Shown piece by piece: positions 39,937 to 48,852 of a stretch of 64,000 nucleotides of DNA; position 1 is the stretch's first letter; each line of letters opens with the position of its first letter. The position numbers and the translations under genes were made by a program. The notes beneath the pieces were generated by a model. The model saw only the letters and a program-made list of their open reading frames with translations. It had not been told where the DNA came from and did no database searches. The DNA lies in NCBI GenBank assembly GCA_041645035.1, contig JBAZQU010000003.1:1-64000 (forward strand). Direction: 5' to 3'. The DNA is from 2-02-FULL-48-14 sp041645035. Lineage in GTDB: Bacteria; Patescibacteriota; Gracilibacteria; UBA1369; 2-02-FULL-48-14.

Positions 39937-41886
39937 ATGTTTCTACAACTTCAACAAGAATCTCTCGTCCTCGGACGCCGACCGGTAGGTTTCACCGAAC
40001 ATTACTATACGGAATGGGACGATGGACTGGGAAAAGATAAGATCGCTCTCTTTTTACTCATTTCTATCGGTAGCACGCAAGTGCCGGGCACGGAGGTGGC
40101 TAAAGAAGCCTTTCAACTTCTTCAGGATCACTTTTTAGACGATCTTTCGGGAGATCCCTACGATCGTTTTGAAAGTGCGCTGCGTGAAATCAACAGCATG
40201 ATCACCGAGAAAGAGAAGGAACTGGGGCTCAAATTCATCCCCAACGTGAATGTGATTATTGGAGTGATTCAAAAAGACATGGTTTTTCTCTCTCAACGAG
40301 GGGAAGCGGCGGGTTATTTGATTCGCAAGCGTCATGTGAGTTCAATTACGGAAGGACTTTATGATGAAAAGAATAAAGAGGAACTTTTCCAGAATATTGC
40401 GAGCGGAGGACTTGAAGTGGGGGATACTATGATGTTTGTAACGGGTCCGTTGATTCAATATGTGACGCCCAATGATCTTTCTAAGATTTTTTCTGAGCAG
40501 CCACTGAGCGAAGCGATGAAGGAACTGGATGATCTTTTGCAGAATGACATGGAGGATCAGATGGCACTGCTTTCTTTTGAAGTTTTGGAAAAGACGGAAG
40601 AAATGGCGGCTCCTGTGATGAAGTCGGAAGGGGACGAGGAAGAACGTTCGGTCTCGTCATCGCTGCACGCGGAGGATGAACATCCTTCAGAAGGCCGGGT
40701 GAATAAAGGGCTTGCGGTGCTGCGAAAATTTGTTCAACACAAAGAAACTTGGGCTTTTGTGGAAAATGTTCGTACTTGGGATAGGAGAAAACTGCTCATG
40801 GCTCTCGCCGGCGTCGCTGCCGTGCTGGTCATTGGCATTTTCCTTATGACCATGGTGCTTGGAAATCAGAAAACGGCGCAGGAGATGGATAGCAAACTTG
40901 CTCTTGCGCAGGACAATATTACCCAGGCACAGACCGAAGGTACTTTTGATAAAGCCAAAGCTAATGACTTGCTCAATCAAGCGGAAGATTTGGCGATTGA
41001 AGTTTTGAATTCCGGCTATTCCGGCGGTGAGGCGAGTCAGATTTTAGATGAAGTGGAAGTTCAAAGGAACTCTCTCGATAATGTCCAATATGTGGATGAA
41101 CAGGTTCGTTTGGTGGCAGATCTTGGCTCACAATTAGCCGGGGCGGAGCTCATTGGAGTGGAGCCTTACGGGGACCGCGTGGTGGTTTACACCGAGCAAA
41201 GCGCTTATCAAATTCTTTTGGACCAAGTTGAGGAGCCGGACATACTGAACGCGAGCGACAAGGTGCTCGCCGGAGACTTTTTTGATGACTACGACACTAT
41301 TGTGATGGTGACGGCGGGTGGGGATTTAATTGAATACACCGATGGGAATGCTCAGTTTGCCGACACGGTAGACGTGAACTGGCATACGGGAGTTGGCATG
41401 GCCACCTATTCCAATAAAGTTTATATCTTGGATCCAACTTCCAATCAGATTTGGCGCTATCAACGTGGTACGGATGGTTATGGTAGTGGACAGAGTTACT
41501 TTTCCGCTGAAACGGATTTGAGTAAAGCAGTTTCGCTTGCAGTGGATGGAAGCGTGTGGGTGCTGAAAAATGACGGCTCGTTGCTCAAATATTTGAGCGG
41601 GAATGCGGTGGAATACAGCATTAAAAAAGCCCCGCTCAATTCCATGGACGGGTCTACCAAAGTTTACACCGAGTTGGAAGTCAGCCAGGTTTATGTGCTC
41701 GATCCCGGAGATGAACGGCTCTTCATTTTTGATAAGAGTACCAAGAGTGATGACCTCACTTATAATGCGCAGTATGTGTTCAGCGACCTCAAAGGTACGC
41801 TCGTGGATTTCTACCTTGATAAAGATCGCAATGTAGTCGTGCTTGTTACCACGCAGGCCTTGTATGAACTGAGTTTCAATGAGTAA
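39937..41886 (+). CDS. PP2C-like domain, one membrane helix, beta-propeller
   Basis: A 649-aa protein. Residues about 1-225 resemble a PP2C/SpoIIE-type phosphatase fold (VNVIIGVIQKDMVFLSQRGE, ASGGLEVGDTMMFVTG, SEQPLSEAMKELDDLL). The metal-binding Asp-Gly motifs of active enzymes are degenerate, so it may be a pseudophosphatase. An acidic linker leads to one membrane helix (about 287-311). A coiled-coil follows (about 315-380), then a C-terminal beta-propeller-like region (about 395-649). The layout suggests coupling of an outside sensor to an inside regulator (inference). Confidence 0.7.
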   Translation: MFLQLQQESLVLGRRPVGFTEHYYTEWDDGLGKDKIALFLLISIGSTQVPGTEVAKEAFQLLQDHFLDDLSGDPYDRFESALREINSMITEKEKELGLKFIPNVNVIIGVIQKDMVFLSQRGEAAGYLIRKRHVSSITEGLYDEKNKEELFQNIASGGLEVGDTMMFVTGPLIQYVTPNDLSKIFSEQPLSEAMKELDDLLQNDMEDQMALLSFEVLEKTEEMAAPVMKSEGDEEERSVSSSLHAEDEHPSEGRVNKGLAVLRKFVQHKETWAFVENVRTWDRRKLLMALAGVAAVLVIGIFLMTMVLGNQKTAQEMDSKLALAQDNITQAQTEGTFDKAKANDLLNQAEDLAIEVLNSGYSGGEASQILDEVEVQRNSLDNVQYVDEQVRLVADLGSQLAGAELIGVEPYGDRVVVYTEQSAYQILLDQVEEPDILNASDKVLAGDFFDDYDTIVMVTAGGDLIEYTDGNAQFADTVDVNWHTGVGMATYSNKVYILDPTSNQIWRYQRGTDGYGSGQSYFSAETDLSKAVSLAVDGSVWVLKNDGSLLKYLSGNAVEYSIKKAPLNSMDGSTKVYTELEVSQVYVLDPGDERLFIFDKSTKSDDLTYNAQYVFSDLKGTLVDFYLDKDRNVVVLVTTQALYELSFNE

Positions 41887-41889
41887 CTT

Positions 41890-42909
41890 TTATTCCTCGA
41901 TCCTTTGAGCCTTGAAGAAGAAGCCGGGACTTCCTTTTGCCGGGAAGTTTTCGAGGTCGAGACGCCAAACGATTTCTCCCTCAGGACTTACTTCAATCAT
42001 GGTTGAAGTATCGTCGCTACCAACTGCGACGATTAGAACATTTCCGTTTTTGAGTCTATTACAATCGCGAGCGGTTCTTAACTCGTCATTTGAATAAGTC
42101 CATAAAGTTTCTCCCGTGTCCATATCGATTTCTACCGCTACATAGGGCGAGCCGTTTTGGAGAGAAATGAGGAGCGTGCCTGCGGCTTCGTCAATTTCCG
42201 GTTCATGCGGATCGGTATCCGCGCCAAAGCTACTCCAATCAAAGTCCGCCACCAATTGGCCGTTTTTATCCACAATAGTGGTGAGGTAGAAATTTCTTAA
42301 ACTCACCATAGTGTTTCCATTACTCAGTCTCTGAACCGCATTAGCGTGCGTCCACCCTTTTTTCGATTCCAAATTAGTGAATTCCGGGGTTCCATAAACG
42401 TCTTCCGCGTACCATTCCCAAACAAGCTCTCCATCGGGGGAGACTTCTTTAATAACGGCATCCATTTTTTTGTCATTGGCTCCAAAATTAATCAAAGTGT
42501 TCCCATTGGCGAGTCGGTCTGCATCATGAGAGACCTTGGGATCTTCATAGGACCAAACTATGTTTCCATCACGATCCACCTCGTAGACGCCGCTTCCCGA
42601 GAGCACAATAAGCACATCCCCGTTTTCCAAGAGTTCCGCATCAAAACCCACAGGTTGGCCTTTTATCAATTCTTGAGGGACAACATATTCCCAAAGAATT
42701 CCACCCTCCATATTAATTTCCACCACTCTAAGGTGCGTTTTGTCGTGCCCGTCGGTGAAAAGTGTGGTGCCGTTGGAGGCCTTTTCGCTATCGTAAACAC
42801 TCACAACAAGATTTGGGTCGGTGCTTATTTGCGTGTCCACTATTTCTTGGCTGCAAGCTGAAAACAATAAGATACCCGTTGCAAGTAGTATGAATGGATT
42901 AATTTTCAT
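41890..42909 (-). CDS. Arylsulfotransferase-like beta-propeller lipoprotein
   Basis: A 339-aa lipoprotein with lipobox LFSAC (Cys about residue 19). The rest is a propeller of repeated blades ending in NGNTLI/NGDVLI/NGNVLI motifs (SHDADRLANGNTLINFG, WTHANAVQRLSNGNTMVSLR), as in the ASST / Arylsulfotran_2 superfamily. The His residues preceding the NGN motifs match the family, but whether sulfotransfer is catalysed is unknown. It converges on the propeller gene with 3 bp between stops. Confidence 0.8.
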   Translation of the reverse strand: MKINPFILLATGILLFSACSQEIVDTQISTDPNLVVSVYDSEKASNGTTLFTDGHDKTHLRVVEINMEGGILWEYVVPQELIKGQPVGFDAELLENGDVLIVLSGSGVYEVDRDGNIVWSYEDPKVSHDADRLANGNTLINFGANDKKMDAVIKEVSPDGELVWEWYAEDVYGTPEFTNLESKKGWTHANAVQRLSNGNTMVSLRNFYLTTIVDKNGQLVADFDWSSFGADTDPHEPEIDEAAGTLLISLQNGSPYVAVEIDMDTGETLWTYSNDELRTARDCNRLKNGNVLIVAVGSDDTSTMIEVSPEGEIVWRLDLENFPAKGSPGFFFKAQRIEE

Positions 42910-42928
42910 TGTGGGGGAAGTGAGTTGA

Positions 42929-44077
42929 TTAAAGTTGTCTTGCCATTTGTAGCTCCTCGTTTGTGGGGATCACCAACACGGTTATGAAGGAATTTTTGTG
43001 CGAAATTTGCAGGATATTTTTCTTGTTGGCCTTAGGGTCGAGCTTGAGGCCGAAGGATTTAAAGTATGCGCAAATTTGTTCGCGGAGATAAAAAGCATTT
43101 TCCCCGATTCCGGCGGTAAAGACCAGGGCGTCGGGAGGACCGCCGAGCGCCGCAAAGTAGCTATAAATGATTTTGGCCATTTGGTAACTAAAAACATCGA
43201 AGGTGCGTTTGGTCCCGGGGCTGCGTTTGTTGGCCCACAGTATGCGGATGTCCGAGCCGAGTCCGGAAAGACCCTTGAATCCGGATTCTTTTTCTAGAAG
43301 TTGATGGACCTCGGTGGGGGATTTTTTTTTGAGTAAATGGAAGATGATGGCGGGATCAATGGTGCCGGAGCGGGTGCCCATCATGGGGCCCTCGAGCGGA
43401 GTGAAACCCATGGAGGTATCGAGGGACTTACCTTCTTTAATAGCGCAAAGACTCACGCCATTGCCGATATGGCAGGTGACGAGGCTGGCATGCTTGTCGT
43501 TGAGAATTTTTATAGCTTCCTGAGCGACGTATTGATGACTGGTGCCGTGAAAACCGTAGCGACGAATTTTATTTTTTTGGTAAAGCGAAAAGGGCAGCCC
43601 GTAGAGGAAGGCTTTTGGTGGAAGGGTTTGATGAAATGCAGTATCGAAAACTGCCGTGTGCTTGGCTTTGGGCAAGAGTTTTTTGGAGGCCTCAATTGCC
43701 GAAAGATTGGCGGGGTTGTGCAATGGTGCGAGCACGGAGAGGTTTTTAATTTCAGCAATTACGGAAGGCGTAAGTTTGGCGGCTTTTTTGAATTTCTCGC
43801 CGCCATGCACCACGCGGTGACCGACTTTTTTAATTTCACGAAGATGTTTAATAGCGCCGTCCAATTGCAGGCGTTTGAGGCCATAGTCCAACGCCTCTTG
43901 GTGGTTTTTGGTTTTTACCGAATTTTTTTCTTCGGTGCCGTTGTCAAAGTAGCGTCGGAAATGACAATGCTTTTGCCCAATGGCGTCGATGTGGCCTTTG
44001 TAGAGTCGCTTAAACTTCCCGTCAAACAGCGCGAAGCGGAGCGAAGAAGAACCAGCGTTTAGGATAAGAATGGACAT
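42929..44077 (-). CDS. ackA: Acetate kinase
   Basis: Interconverts acetyl phosphate plus ADP and acetate plus ATP. The start at 44077 (MSILILNAGSSSLRFALF) gives 382 aa. Markers are the N-terminal phosphate loop, RVVHGGEKF, FDTAFHQTLPPKAFLYGLP, RRYGFHGTSHQYV, GNGVSLCAIKEGKSLDTSMGF, GTRSGTIDP and FTAGIGENAFYLRE. It stands divergent from VapBC and xfp. It completes the phosphoketolase energy route by making ATP from acetyl phosphate. Confidence 0.97.
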   Translation of the reverse strand: MSILILNAGSSSLRFALFDGKFKRLYKGHIDAIGQKHCHFRRYFDNGTEEKNSVKTKNHQEALDYGLKRLQLDGAIKHLREIKKVGHRVVHGGEKFKKAAKLTPSVIAEIKNLSVLAPLHNPANLSAIEASKKLLPKAKHTAVFDTAFHQTLPPKAFLYGLPFSLYQKNKIRRYGFHGTSHQYVAQEAIKILNDKHASLVTCHIGNGVSLCAIKEGKSLDTSMGFTPLEGPMMGTRSGTIDPAIIFHLLKKKSPTEVHQLLEKESGFKGLSGLGSDIRILWANKRSPGTKRTFDVFSYQMAKIIYSYFAALGGPPDALVFTAGIGENAFYLREQICAYFKSFGLKLDPKANKKNILQISHKNSFITVLVIPTNEELQMARQL

Positions 44078-44120
44078 AGCGTGAGTACAATTTAGCATGT
44101 TTTGCCGGTCATTGGAACCA

Positions 44121-44172
44121 TTGACAGAACAAAATTAAAGGGGTAGGATTAAGGGGTAGATAAATTACCCCT
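44121..44172 (+). promoter_or_regulatory. VapBC promoter with operator repeats
   Basis: TTGACA (44121-44126), 17-bp spacer, TAGGAT (44144-44149). GGGGTAG at 44140-44146 and the inverted repeat AGGGGTA-N7-TACCCCT at 44152-44172 cover the -10 box and the start region, ending right at the antitoxin ATG. This is the arrangement of an autorepressed toxin-antitoxin operon. Confidence 0.8.
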
Positions 44173-44427
44173 ATGACCAAACATAACTCTAAACAGCTCG
44201 GAAGAGAGAAAGTTAATTTTATGCTCGATAGATCTCTCTTTTTGGAAATTAAAGCATATGTTCCTGAGGGGGAGCGCAGTAATTTTGCGAATGAGGCCTT
44301 CGAAGAAGCTCTCGTTGATTTCAAAAGACGCAAGGCTTATGAGGAAATTAAAAAATTAAGAAAAATGAATAAGATTCACGTTTCGACTGAAGAAATTTTA
44401 CAAACAAGAGATGATGGGCGAAAATAG
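44173..44427 (+). CDS. Ribbon-helix-helix-like antitoxin (VapB-type)
   Basis: An 84-aa protein. Residues about 12-50 (KVNFMLDRSLFLEIKAYVPE, then ANEAFEEALVDFKRR) fit a ribbon-helix-helix DNA-binding fold: a short strand, then two helices. The Lys-rich C-terminus should bind the toxin. It overlaps the PIN toxin gene by 17 bp and lies directly on its operator. Confidence 0.8.
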   Translation: MTKHNSKQLGREKVNFMLDRSLFLEIKAYVPEGERSNFANEAFEEALVDFKRRKAYEEIKKLRKMNKIHVSTEEILQTRDDGRK

Positions 44428-44860
44428 AAAATCTATTATTGTTGACGCTTCAGTTGTTCTCAAGTGGGTGCTTCCAGCTGAGGACAGTACGGAAGAAGCT
44501 CATAAACTGGCTGATGATTTTTTTAATAAAAGGATTTCAATTTTTGTTCCCGCCCATTTTCATTCTGAAATTGCGAACATAGCGTTTCGTAAAGTCCCTT
44601 TATTGGCTTTTTCTTTCATACATCAAATAATCAATAGTGAACTTCGACCTTGCCAGCTTGGTTTAGAGCTTTTAAATAGTGCGTTTAGACTTATGAAAAA
44701 ATACCCAAAGATTAGTTTTTACGATGCTTTCTACCATGCTTTGGCTATTGAACGTCGTGGGATATTTGTCACTGCAGATCAAAAGTACTATCAAGCTGTT
44801 AAAAAGGAAGGTAGTATCTTACTTTTGAAAGATTATTCCTTAGACGAAGTTGATAGGTAA
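44411..44860 (+). CDS. vapC: PIN-domain ribonuclease toxin (VapC-type)
   Basis: A 149-aa PIN domain with acidic active-site residues: VDASVVLKWVLPAED (first Asp), HSEIANIAF (Glu), SFYDAFYHALAIE (Asp) and VTADQKYYQ (last Asp). VapC toxins cut tRNA or rRNA. The start is 44411 or the second Met 3 bp later; both overlap the antitoxin. The module separates ackA from xfp and looks inserted between genes of one pathway. Confidence 0.9.
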   Translation: MMGENRKSIIVDASVVLKWVLPAEDSTEEAHKLADDFFNKRISIFVPAHFHSEIANIAFRKVPLLAFSFIHQIINSELRPCQLGLELLNSAFRLMKKYPKISFYDAFYHALAIERRGIFVTADQKYYQAVKKEGSILLLKDYSLDEVDR

Positions 44861-44936
44861 ACGTAATAGATGTGGATGAAACCTGTTGAGGATTCTCCAG
44901 GTTTTCAGTAAGATGAAGTCGGTTTTACTTCTCGCC

Positions 44937-47291
44937 ATGACCACCACTGATCAGAAAGCCCTTCTGTGGCTGCAAAAATATTTGCGCTATACCGATTATA
45001 TTGGTGCGGCTCAGCTTTATTTGAAGGACAACTATTTTCTTAAAGAGAAACTGGAACCCGAACACATTAAAGAGCGCATTTTGGGCCACTGGGGGACAGT
45101 GCCGGGACTCAATTTTATTTATGCCAATTTGAATTATCTTGTTTGGAAACATAATTGTGAAATGTTGTTGGTGACCGGTCCCGGACATGGGGCGCCGGCC
45201 ATTTTGGCCAACTTGTTTGCGGAAAAAACCATGGGGGAATTTTACCCGGAGTTTCCGCGCAACGGAAAAGGGATGGGCCGGCTTATTCATGATTTTTCTT
45301 GGCCGCATACTTTGTTTCCCAGCCACGTGACGCCGGGCGTGCCCGGGTCCATTCTGGAAGGAGGTGAATTGGGCTACAGCTTGTCTACTGCATATGGTGC
45401 GGCGATGGATAATCCCAATTTGATCGTTGCCGTGGTGGTGGGGGACGGCGAAGCCGAAACAGGACCGATTGCAACCGCCTGGCACAGTAATAAATTTTTA
45501 AATCCACGTACAAGCGGTGCGGTGCTGCCCATCGTGCATATTAACGGGTACAAAATTTCCAACCCTACGATTTTTGGACGCATGGACGACAAAGAACTCC
45601 GTTCACTTTTTGTGGGCTATGGTTATGAGTCTTTTATTGTGGAAGAGCCCAATTTGGAAAAGAAAACGATGGAGGCAATGGAGAAGGCTTATCAAATGAT
45701 TCGTAGTGTTCAGAAAAAGGCGCGCAGTAATAAAAAGGGTCTTTTAAAACCCAAGTGGCCGGTGATCTTACTTCGTTCGCCAAAGGGGTGGAAAGGTATT
45801 CAAAAATTTCACGGACATAGTGTGGAGGGTTCCTTCCATGCGCACGGCGTTCCGGTGGATCATCCTAAAAAAGATCCCGTGGCGCTCAAGGCCATTGAAA
45901 GTTGGCTCAAGATTTATAAAATTCAGAAGCTTGTAGACAGCCAAGGACGGCCAAAACCTGAGGTGGTGAAGTTCGTGCCAACAGGCAATAAACGTATTGG
46001 AATGTGCAAACACGCGATTGGCGGAAACATTATGAAACCGCTCAAACTTCCTTCGCTCGGACAGTACGCTTTAAAGGTCAATAAACGGGGGAAATTAGAA
46101 TCGGGAAGCACGCCGGTGGGAGCAAAATTTTTGCGAGACCTTATCAAACTCAATCCAAAAACTTTCCGCATTTTTTGTCCGGATGAACTTGAATCAAATT
46201 TGTTTAAGGCGGTGTTTGAAAGCACGGGGCGTGGGTTCACGTGGCCGCTCAACAAAAATGATGAACATATGCAATATGACGGGCGCATTTTAGAAATGCT
46301 TTCGGAGCATACGTTGCAAGGGTGGATGATGGGCTACACCCTCACAGGCCGTTTTGGATTTTTTTCCAGCTACGAGGCTTTCCTCACTATTATTGCGAGC
46401 ATGGTGGATCAGTACGCAAAATTTTTGAAGCAAAGTTTCAAAATAAAATGGCGCAAGCCGGTTCCACCGATGGTTTATCATTTGGGCAGCGTGGGGTGGA
46501 GACAGGAACACAACGGTTATTCACATCAAAATCCCAGCTTTGTGAGCAATCTTCTGCAAAAGCACGGAGAGTTTTGCCAAGTCTATTATCCGTGTGACGC
46601 GAATAGTTTTTTAGCCGCGCTTGAGGAAGCTTTTCAAAAACCAAACACCATTAATGTAATTGTGGCTGACAAGCGTGAGGTGCCTCAATGGCTCACCCTT
46701 AAAGAGGCGCGCGAACAAGCTAAAAAAGGTATTGGAATTTGGGAATGGGTGGGTGGCCACCGGGCCAGCAAAGATCCGGACGTGGTATTGGCTTCCGCCG
46801 GAGATTATATGACGCAGGAAGCTTTGCATGCCGTGCAACTGTGCAAGGAACTCGTGCCGGAAATGAAAATTCGTTACGTGAATATTTCGGAACTTACGGG
46901 GATTTGCGTGGGGGACCATTGCGATGCGTCTCTGAACAAATATTTCACTGCGGATCGGCCGGTGGTCATTAATTATCATGGTTATACCAACGATATGGAG
47001 CAGATCCTTTGGCCCCTCGTGAACTCCAAACGATTTAGCATCCACGGTTACCAGGAACGTGGTAGTACCACTACGCCGTTTGACTTAAAAGTCATCAATG
47101 AAGTGGATTTTTATCACCTTTCCATGGACATGATTACGCAGGCCGCCAAACGTAATAAGGCAGTCGCAAAAAAGAAAGATAAAATTATCGCCATGCTCAA
47201 ACAGAAAATTGTGGATCATCAAAAATTCATCACGGAAATGGGGGATGATCCGAGTGAAGTTAAAACTTTTCGCTGGCTTCAATCGAAGTGA
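44937..47291 (+). CDS. xfp: Phosphoketolase (Xfp)
   Basis: Thiamine-diphosphate enzyme cleaving xylulose-5-P and/or fructose-6-P with phosphate to acetyl phosphate plus GAP or erythrose-4-P. From MTTTDQKALLWLQKYLRYTD it has 784 aa, the normal length. Motifs are GHWGTVPGLNFIYAHLN-like, TGPGHGAPAILANL, SWPHTLFPSHVTPGVPGSIL, VVGDGEAETGP (ThDP site) and GWRQEHNGYSHQNP. Upstream in-frame starts (44886, 44913) would add a hydrophobic stretch not in the family. It overlaps pta by 32 bp tail to tail. Confidence 0.96.
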   Translation: MTTTDQKALLWLQKYLRYTDYIGAAQLYLKDNYFLKEKLEPEHIKERILGHWGTVPGLNFIYANLNYLVWKHNCEMLLVTGPGHGAPAILANLFAEKTMGEFYPEFPRNGKGMGRLIHDFSWPHTLFPSHVTPGVPGSILEGGELGYSLSTAYGAAMDNPNLIVAVVVGDGEAETGPIATAWHSNKFLNPRTSGAVLPIVHINGYKISNPTIFGRMDDKELRSLFVGYGYESFIVEEPNLEKKTMEAMEKAYQMIRSVQKKARSNKKGLLKPKWPVILLRSPKGWKGIQKFHGHSVEGSFHAHGVPVDHPKKDPVALKAIESWLKIYKIQKLVDSQGRPKPEVVKFVPTGNKRIGMCKHAIGGNIMKPLKLPSLGQYALKVNKRGKLESGSTPVGAKFLRDLIKLNPKTFRIFCPDELESNLFKAVFESTGRGFTWPLNKNDEHMQYDGRILEMLSEHTLQGWMMGYTLTGRFGFFSSYEAFLTIIASMVDQYAKFLKQSFKIKWRKPVPPMVYHLGSVGWRQEHNGYSHQNPSFVSNLLQKHGEFCQVYYPCDANSFLAALEEAFQKPNTINVIVADKREVPQWLTLKEAREQAKKGIGIWEWVGGHRASKDPDVVLASAGDYMTQEALHAVQLCKELVPEMKIRYVNISELTGICVGDHCDASLNKYFTADRPVVINYHGYTNDMEQILWPLVNSKRFSIHGYQERGSTTTPFDLKVINEVDFYHLSMDMITQAAKRNKAVAKKKDKIIAMLKQKIVDHQKFITEMGDDPSEVKTFRWLQSK

Positions 47292-48195
47292 TTGCCGCCA
47301 AGTTCACAATATCATTTACGTCACTGCCTCGTGACACTTCGTTCACCGGTTTTCGTAAGCCCTGCAAAATAGGTCCAATGGCCTTGGCACCGGCCAAACG
47401 TTCCACAAGTTTGTAACTGATATTTCCCGATTCCAGGTCCGGGAAAATAAGCACATTGGCTTTACCCGCCACGAGAGATCCCGGATCTTTAAGCGCGCCA
47501 ACTTTGTCCATTAAAGCAGCGTCCACTTGCATTTCCCCCTCAATAAGAAGATCCGGCCGCCTTGCCTTCACGATCTTTGCCGCTTCCCGAATTTTTTTAA
47601 CGAGAGGGTGATCACTACCACCTGCGGTTGAGAAGGACAGCATGGCAATAACGGGATTAATGCCGAAGCGTTTCGCAGTTTCAGCGCTGTCTATCGCAAT
47701 GTCCGCCAAAGTAGGAGCATCCGGTTCAATATTCACCGCACAATCCGCGAACAAAAGCACCCCTCCATTGGCCGCGTCCGGATCGATGTCAGAGGGAAGC
47801 ACCATAAAAAAGAACCCGGACACTTTATGAAGTTTTTCTTTGGTTTTAATAATTTCCAGAGCCGGAAGTATGCGCTCTTTCGAACTTGCCACCGGTCCTG
47901 CGAGCATTCCGTCCGCAAGCCCTTCTTGCACCATCATGGTGGCAAAATAATGACCGTTGGCCATTTTTGCTCGAGCTTCTTCTTCCGTTGTGCCACGTAG
48001 TTCCCTGAATTTTTGTACGAAGTCTTCGAAGTGCGGGTCTTTGGTCGGCTCGTCAAAAGTTACAGGGATGGCGAGTCCTTCTTTTTTGATAATTTCAATA
48101 GCCTCTAAAACACGAGGTTCTTTACCTTCGGCAAAAACCACACGTTTAGGGTTTTCCTTGGCTCGAGCCCAAATTCTCTGGAGGAAGGCTTCCAT
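47260..48195 (-). CDS. pta: Phosphate acetyltransferase
   Basis: Moves acetyl groups between acetyl phosphate and CoA. The 311-aa catalytic-domain-only form has VVFAEGKEPRVLEAIEI, GLADGMLAGPVASS, PVIAMLSFSTAGGSDHPLVKKI and AKAIGPILQGLRKPVNEVSRG. It links phosphoketolase to acetyl-CoA. Its ATG overlaps the stop of the upstream lipoprotein gene by one base, so it is last in a short minus-strand operon. Confidence 0.95.
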   Translation of the reverse strand: MEAFLQRIWARAKENPKRVVFAEGKEPRVLEAIEIIKKEGLAIPVTFDEPTKDPHFEDFVQKFRELRGTTEEEARAKMANGHYFATMMVQEGLADGMLAGPVASSKERILPALEIIKTKEKLHKVSGFFFMVLPSDIDPDAANGGVLLFADCAVNIEPDAPTLADIAIDSAETAKRFGINPVIAMLSFSTAGGSDHPLVKKIREAAKIVKARRPDLLIEGEMQVDAALMDKVGALKDPGSLVAGKANVLIFPDLESGNISYKLVERLAGAKAIGPILQGLRKPVNEVSRGSDVNDIVNLAAITSIEASEKF

Positions 48196-48434
48196 TAATC
48201 TCCAATGGCTTTAAGATCCGTTACCGCTTTACCTACTGCATCTGTAGCCTCCACCACGGAATCCTTGGCTTGGTTCATTTCATCGACAGTTTCTTCTACG
48301 CCTTCTTTGATGTCTATAGCTTCCTCCTTCAAATTATTCGCGCCGTCCAAAGCCTCTTCTTTTGCTTTTGAAAACTTATCACAAGCAGGGAGAAGCAGGA
48401 GAACGATGAAGAGAAACGGTAAAAAATGGCGCAT
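48195..48434 (-). CDS. Small lipoprotein with helical repeat
   Basis: A 79-aa protein starting MRHFLPFLFIVLLLLPAC: a signal peptide with lipobox LLPAC, then an acidic amphipathic helix with 11-residue periodicity (ALDGANNLKEEAIDIKEGVE), like entericidin or apolipoprotein-like small lipoproteins. The start at 48434 follows the zinc-ribbon gene stop at once. No defined family. Confidence 0.65.
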   Translation of the reverse strand: MRHFLPFLFIVLLLLPACDKFSKAKEEALDGANNLKEEAIDIKEGVEETVDEMNQAKDSVVEATDAVGKAVTDLKAIGD

Positions 48435-48435
48435 A

Positions 48436-48783
48436 TTAAAAGTTTTGATTCTTTTCTTTGTCCCTGAACATATCATTGAAACTTCCGTTGAAACTTTTGA
48501 GGAAATTATGCATATCCAGGACCTCGTTGGAAGAAATGTGTTCCATGCGTGGAGCCGTGCCCAAACGTACGGGAAATTCCCCGGGCAGAGGTTCCACTTG
48601 CATATTTACATGAATGACAGATTCGGTCTCGCAGTCCGGGCAAAAAGCTTGGAAAAAGCTCTCATCACAATTCAAACTGCCGATCACTTCAATATCTATA
48701 TCTCCATACTTGCCGTCGCACTTTTGACAGCGCATGGTCTTTTTAATCTGTCCGACAATGATTCTGAGGTCATGAAAGTTCAT
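48436..48783 (-). CDS. Zinc-ribbon protein (115 aa)
   Basis: A 115-aa protein with two CxxC knuckles (MRCQKCDGKYGDID and AFCPDCETES) about 30 residues apart, a zinc-ribbon fold. The rest is polar, with a basic start and a C-terminal helical part (VLDMHNFLKSF). I recognise no named family. It is first of a tight minus-strand trio with the small lipoprotein and pta. Confidence 0.65.
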   Translation of the reverse strand: MNFHDLRIIVGQIKKTMRCQKCDGKYGDIDIEVIGSLNCDESFFQAFCPDCETESVIHVNMQVEPLPGEFPVRLGTAPRMEHISSNEVLDMHNFLKSFNGSFNDMFRDKEKNQNF

Positions 48784-48852
48784 CCTTTTCCTTTTAAGAG
48801 CACGCTTAATGCTACCGTAAAACGGGCGTGGATTCCAGTCTTTTTTGATTAG

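Noticed and set aside
43337..44062. 241-aa plus-strand ORF opposite ackA
   Set aside because: Antisense shadow of a full acetate kinase gene.
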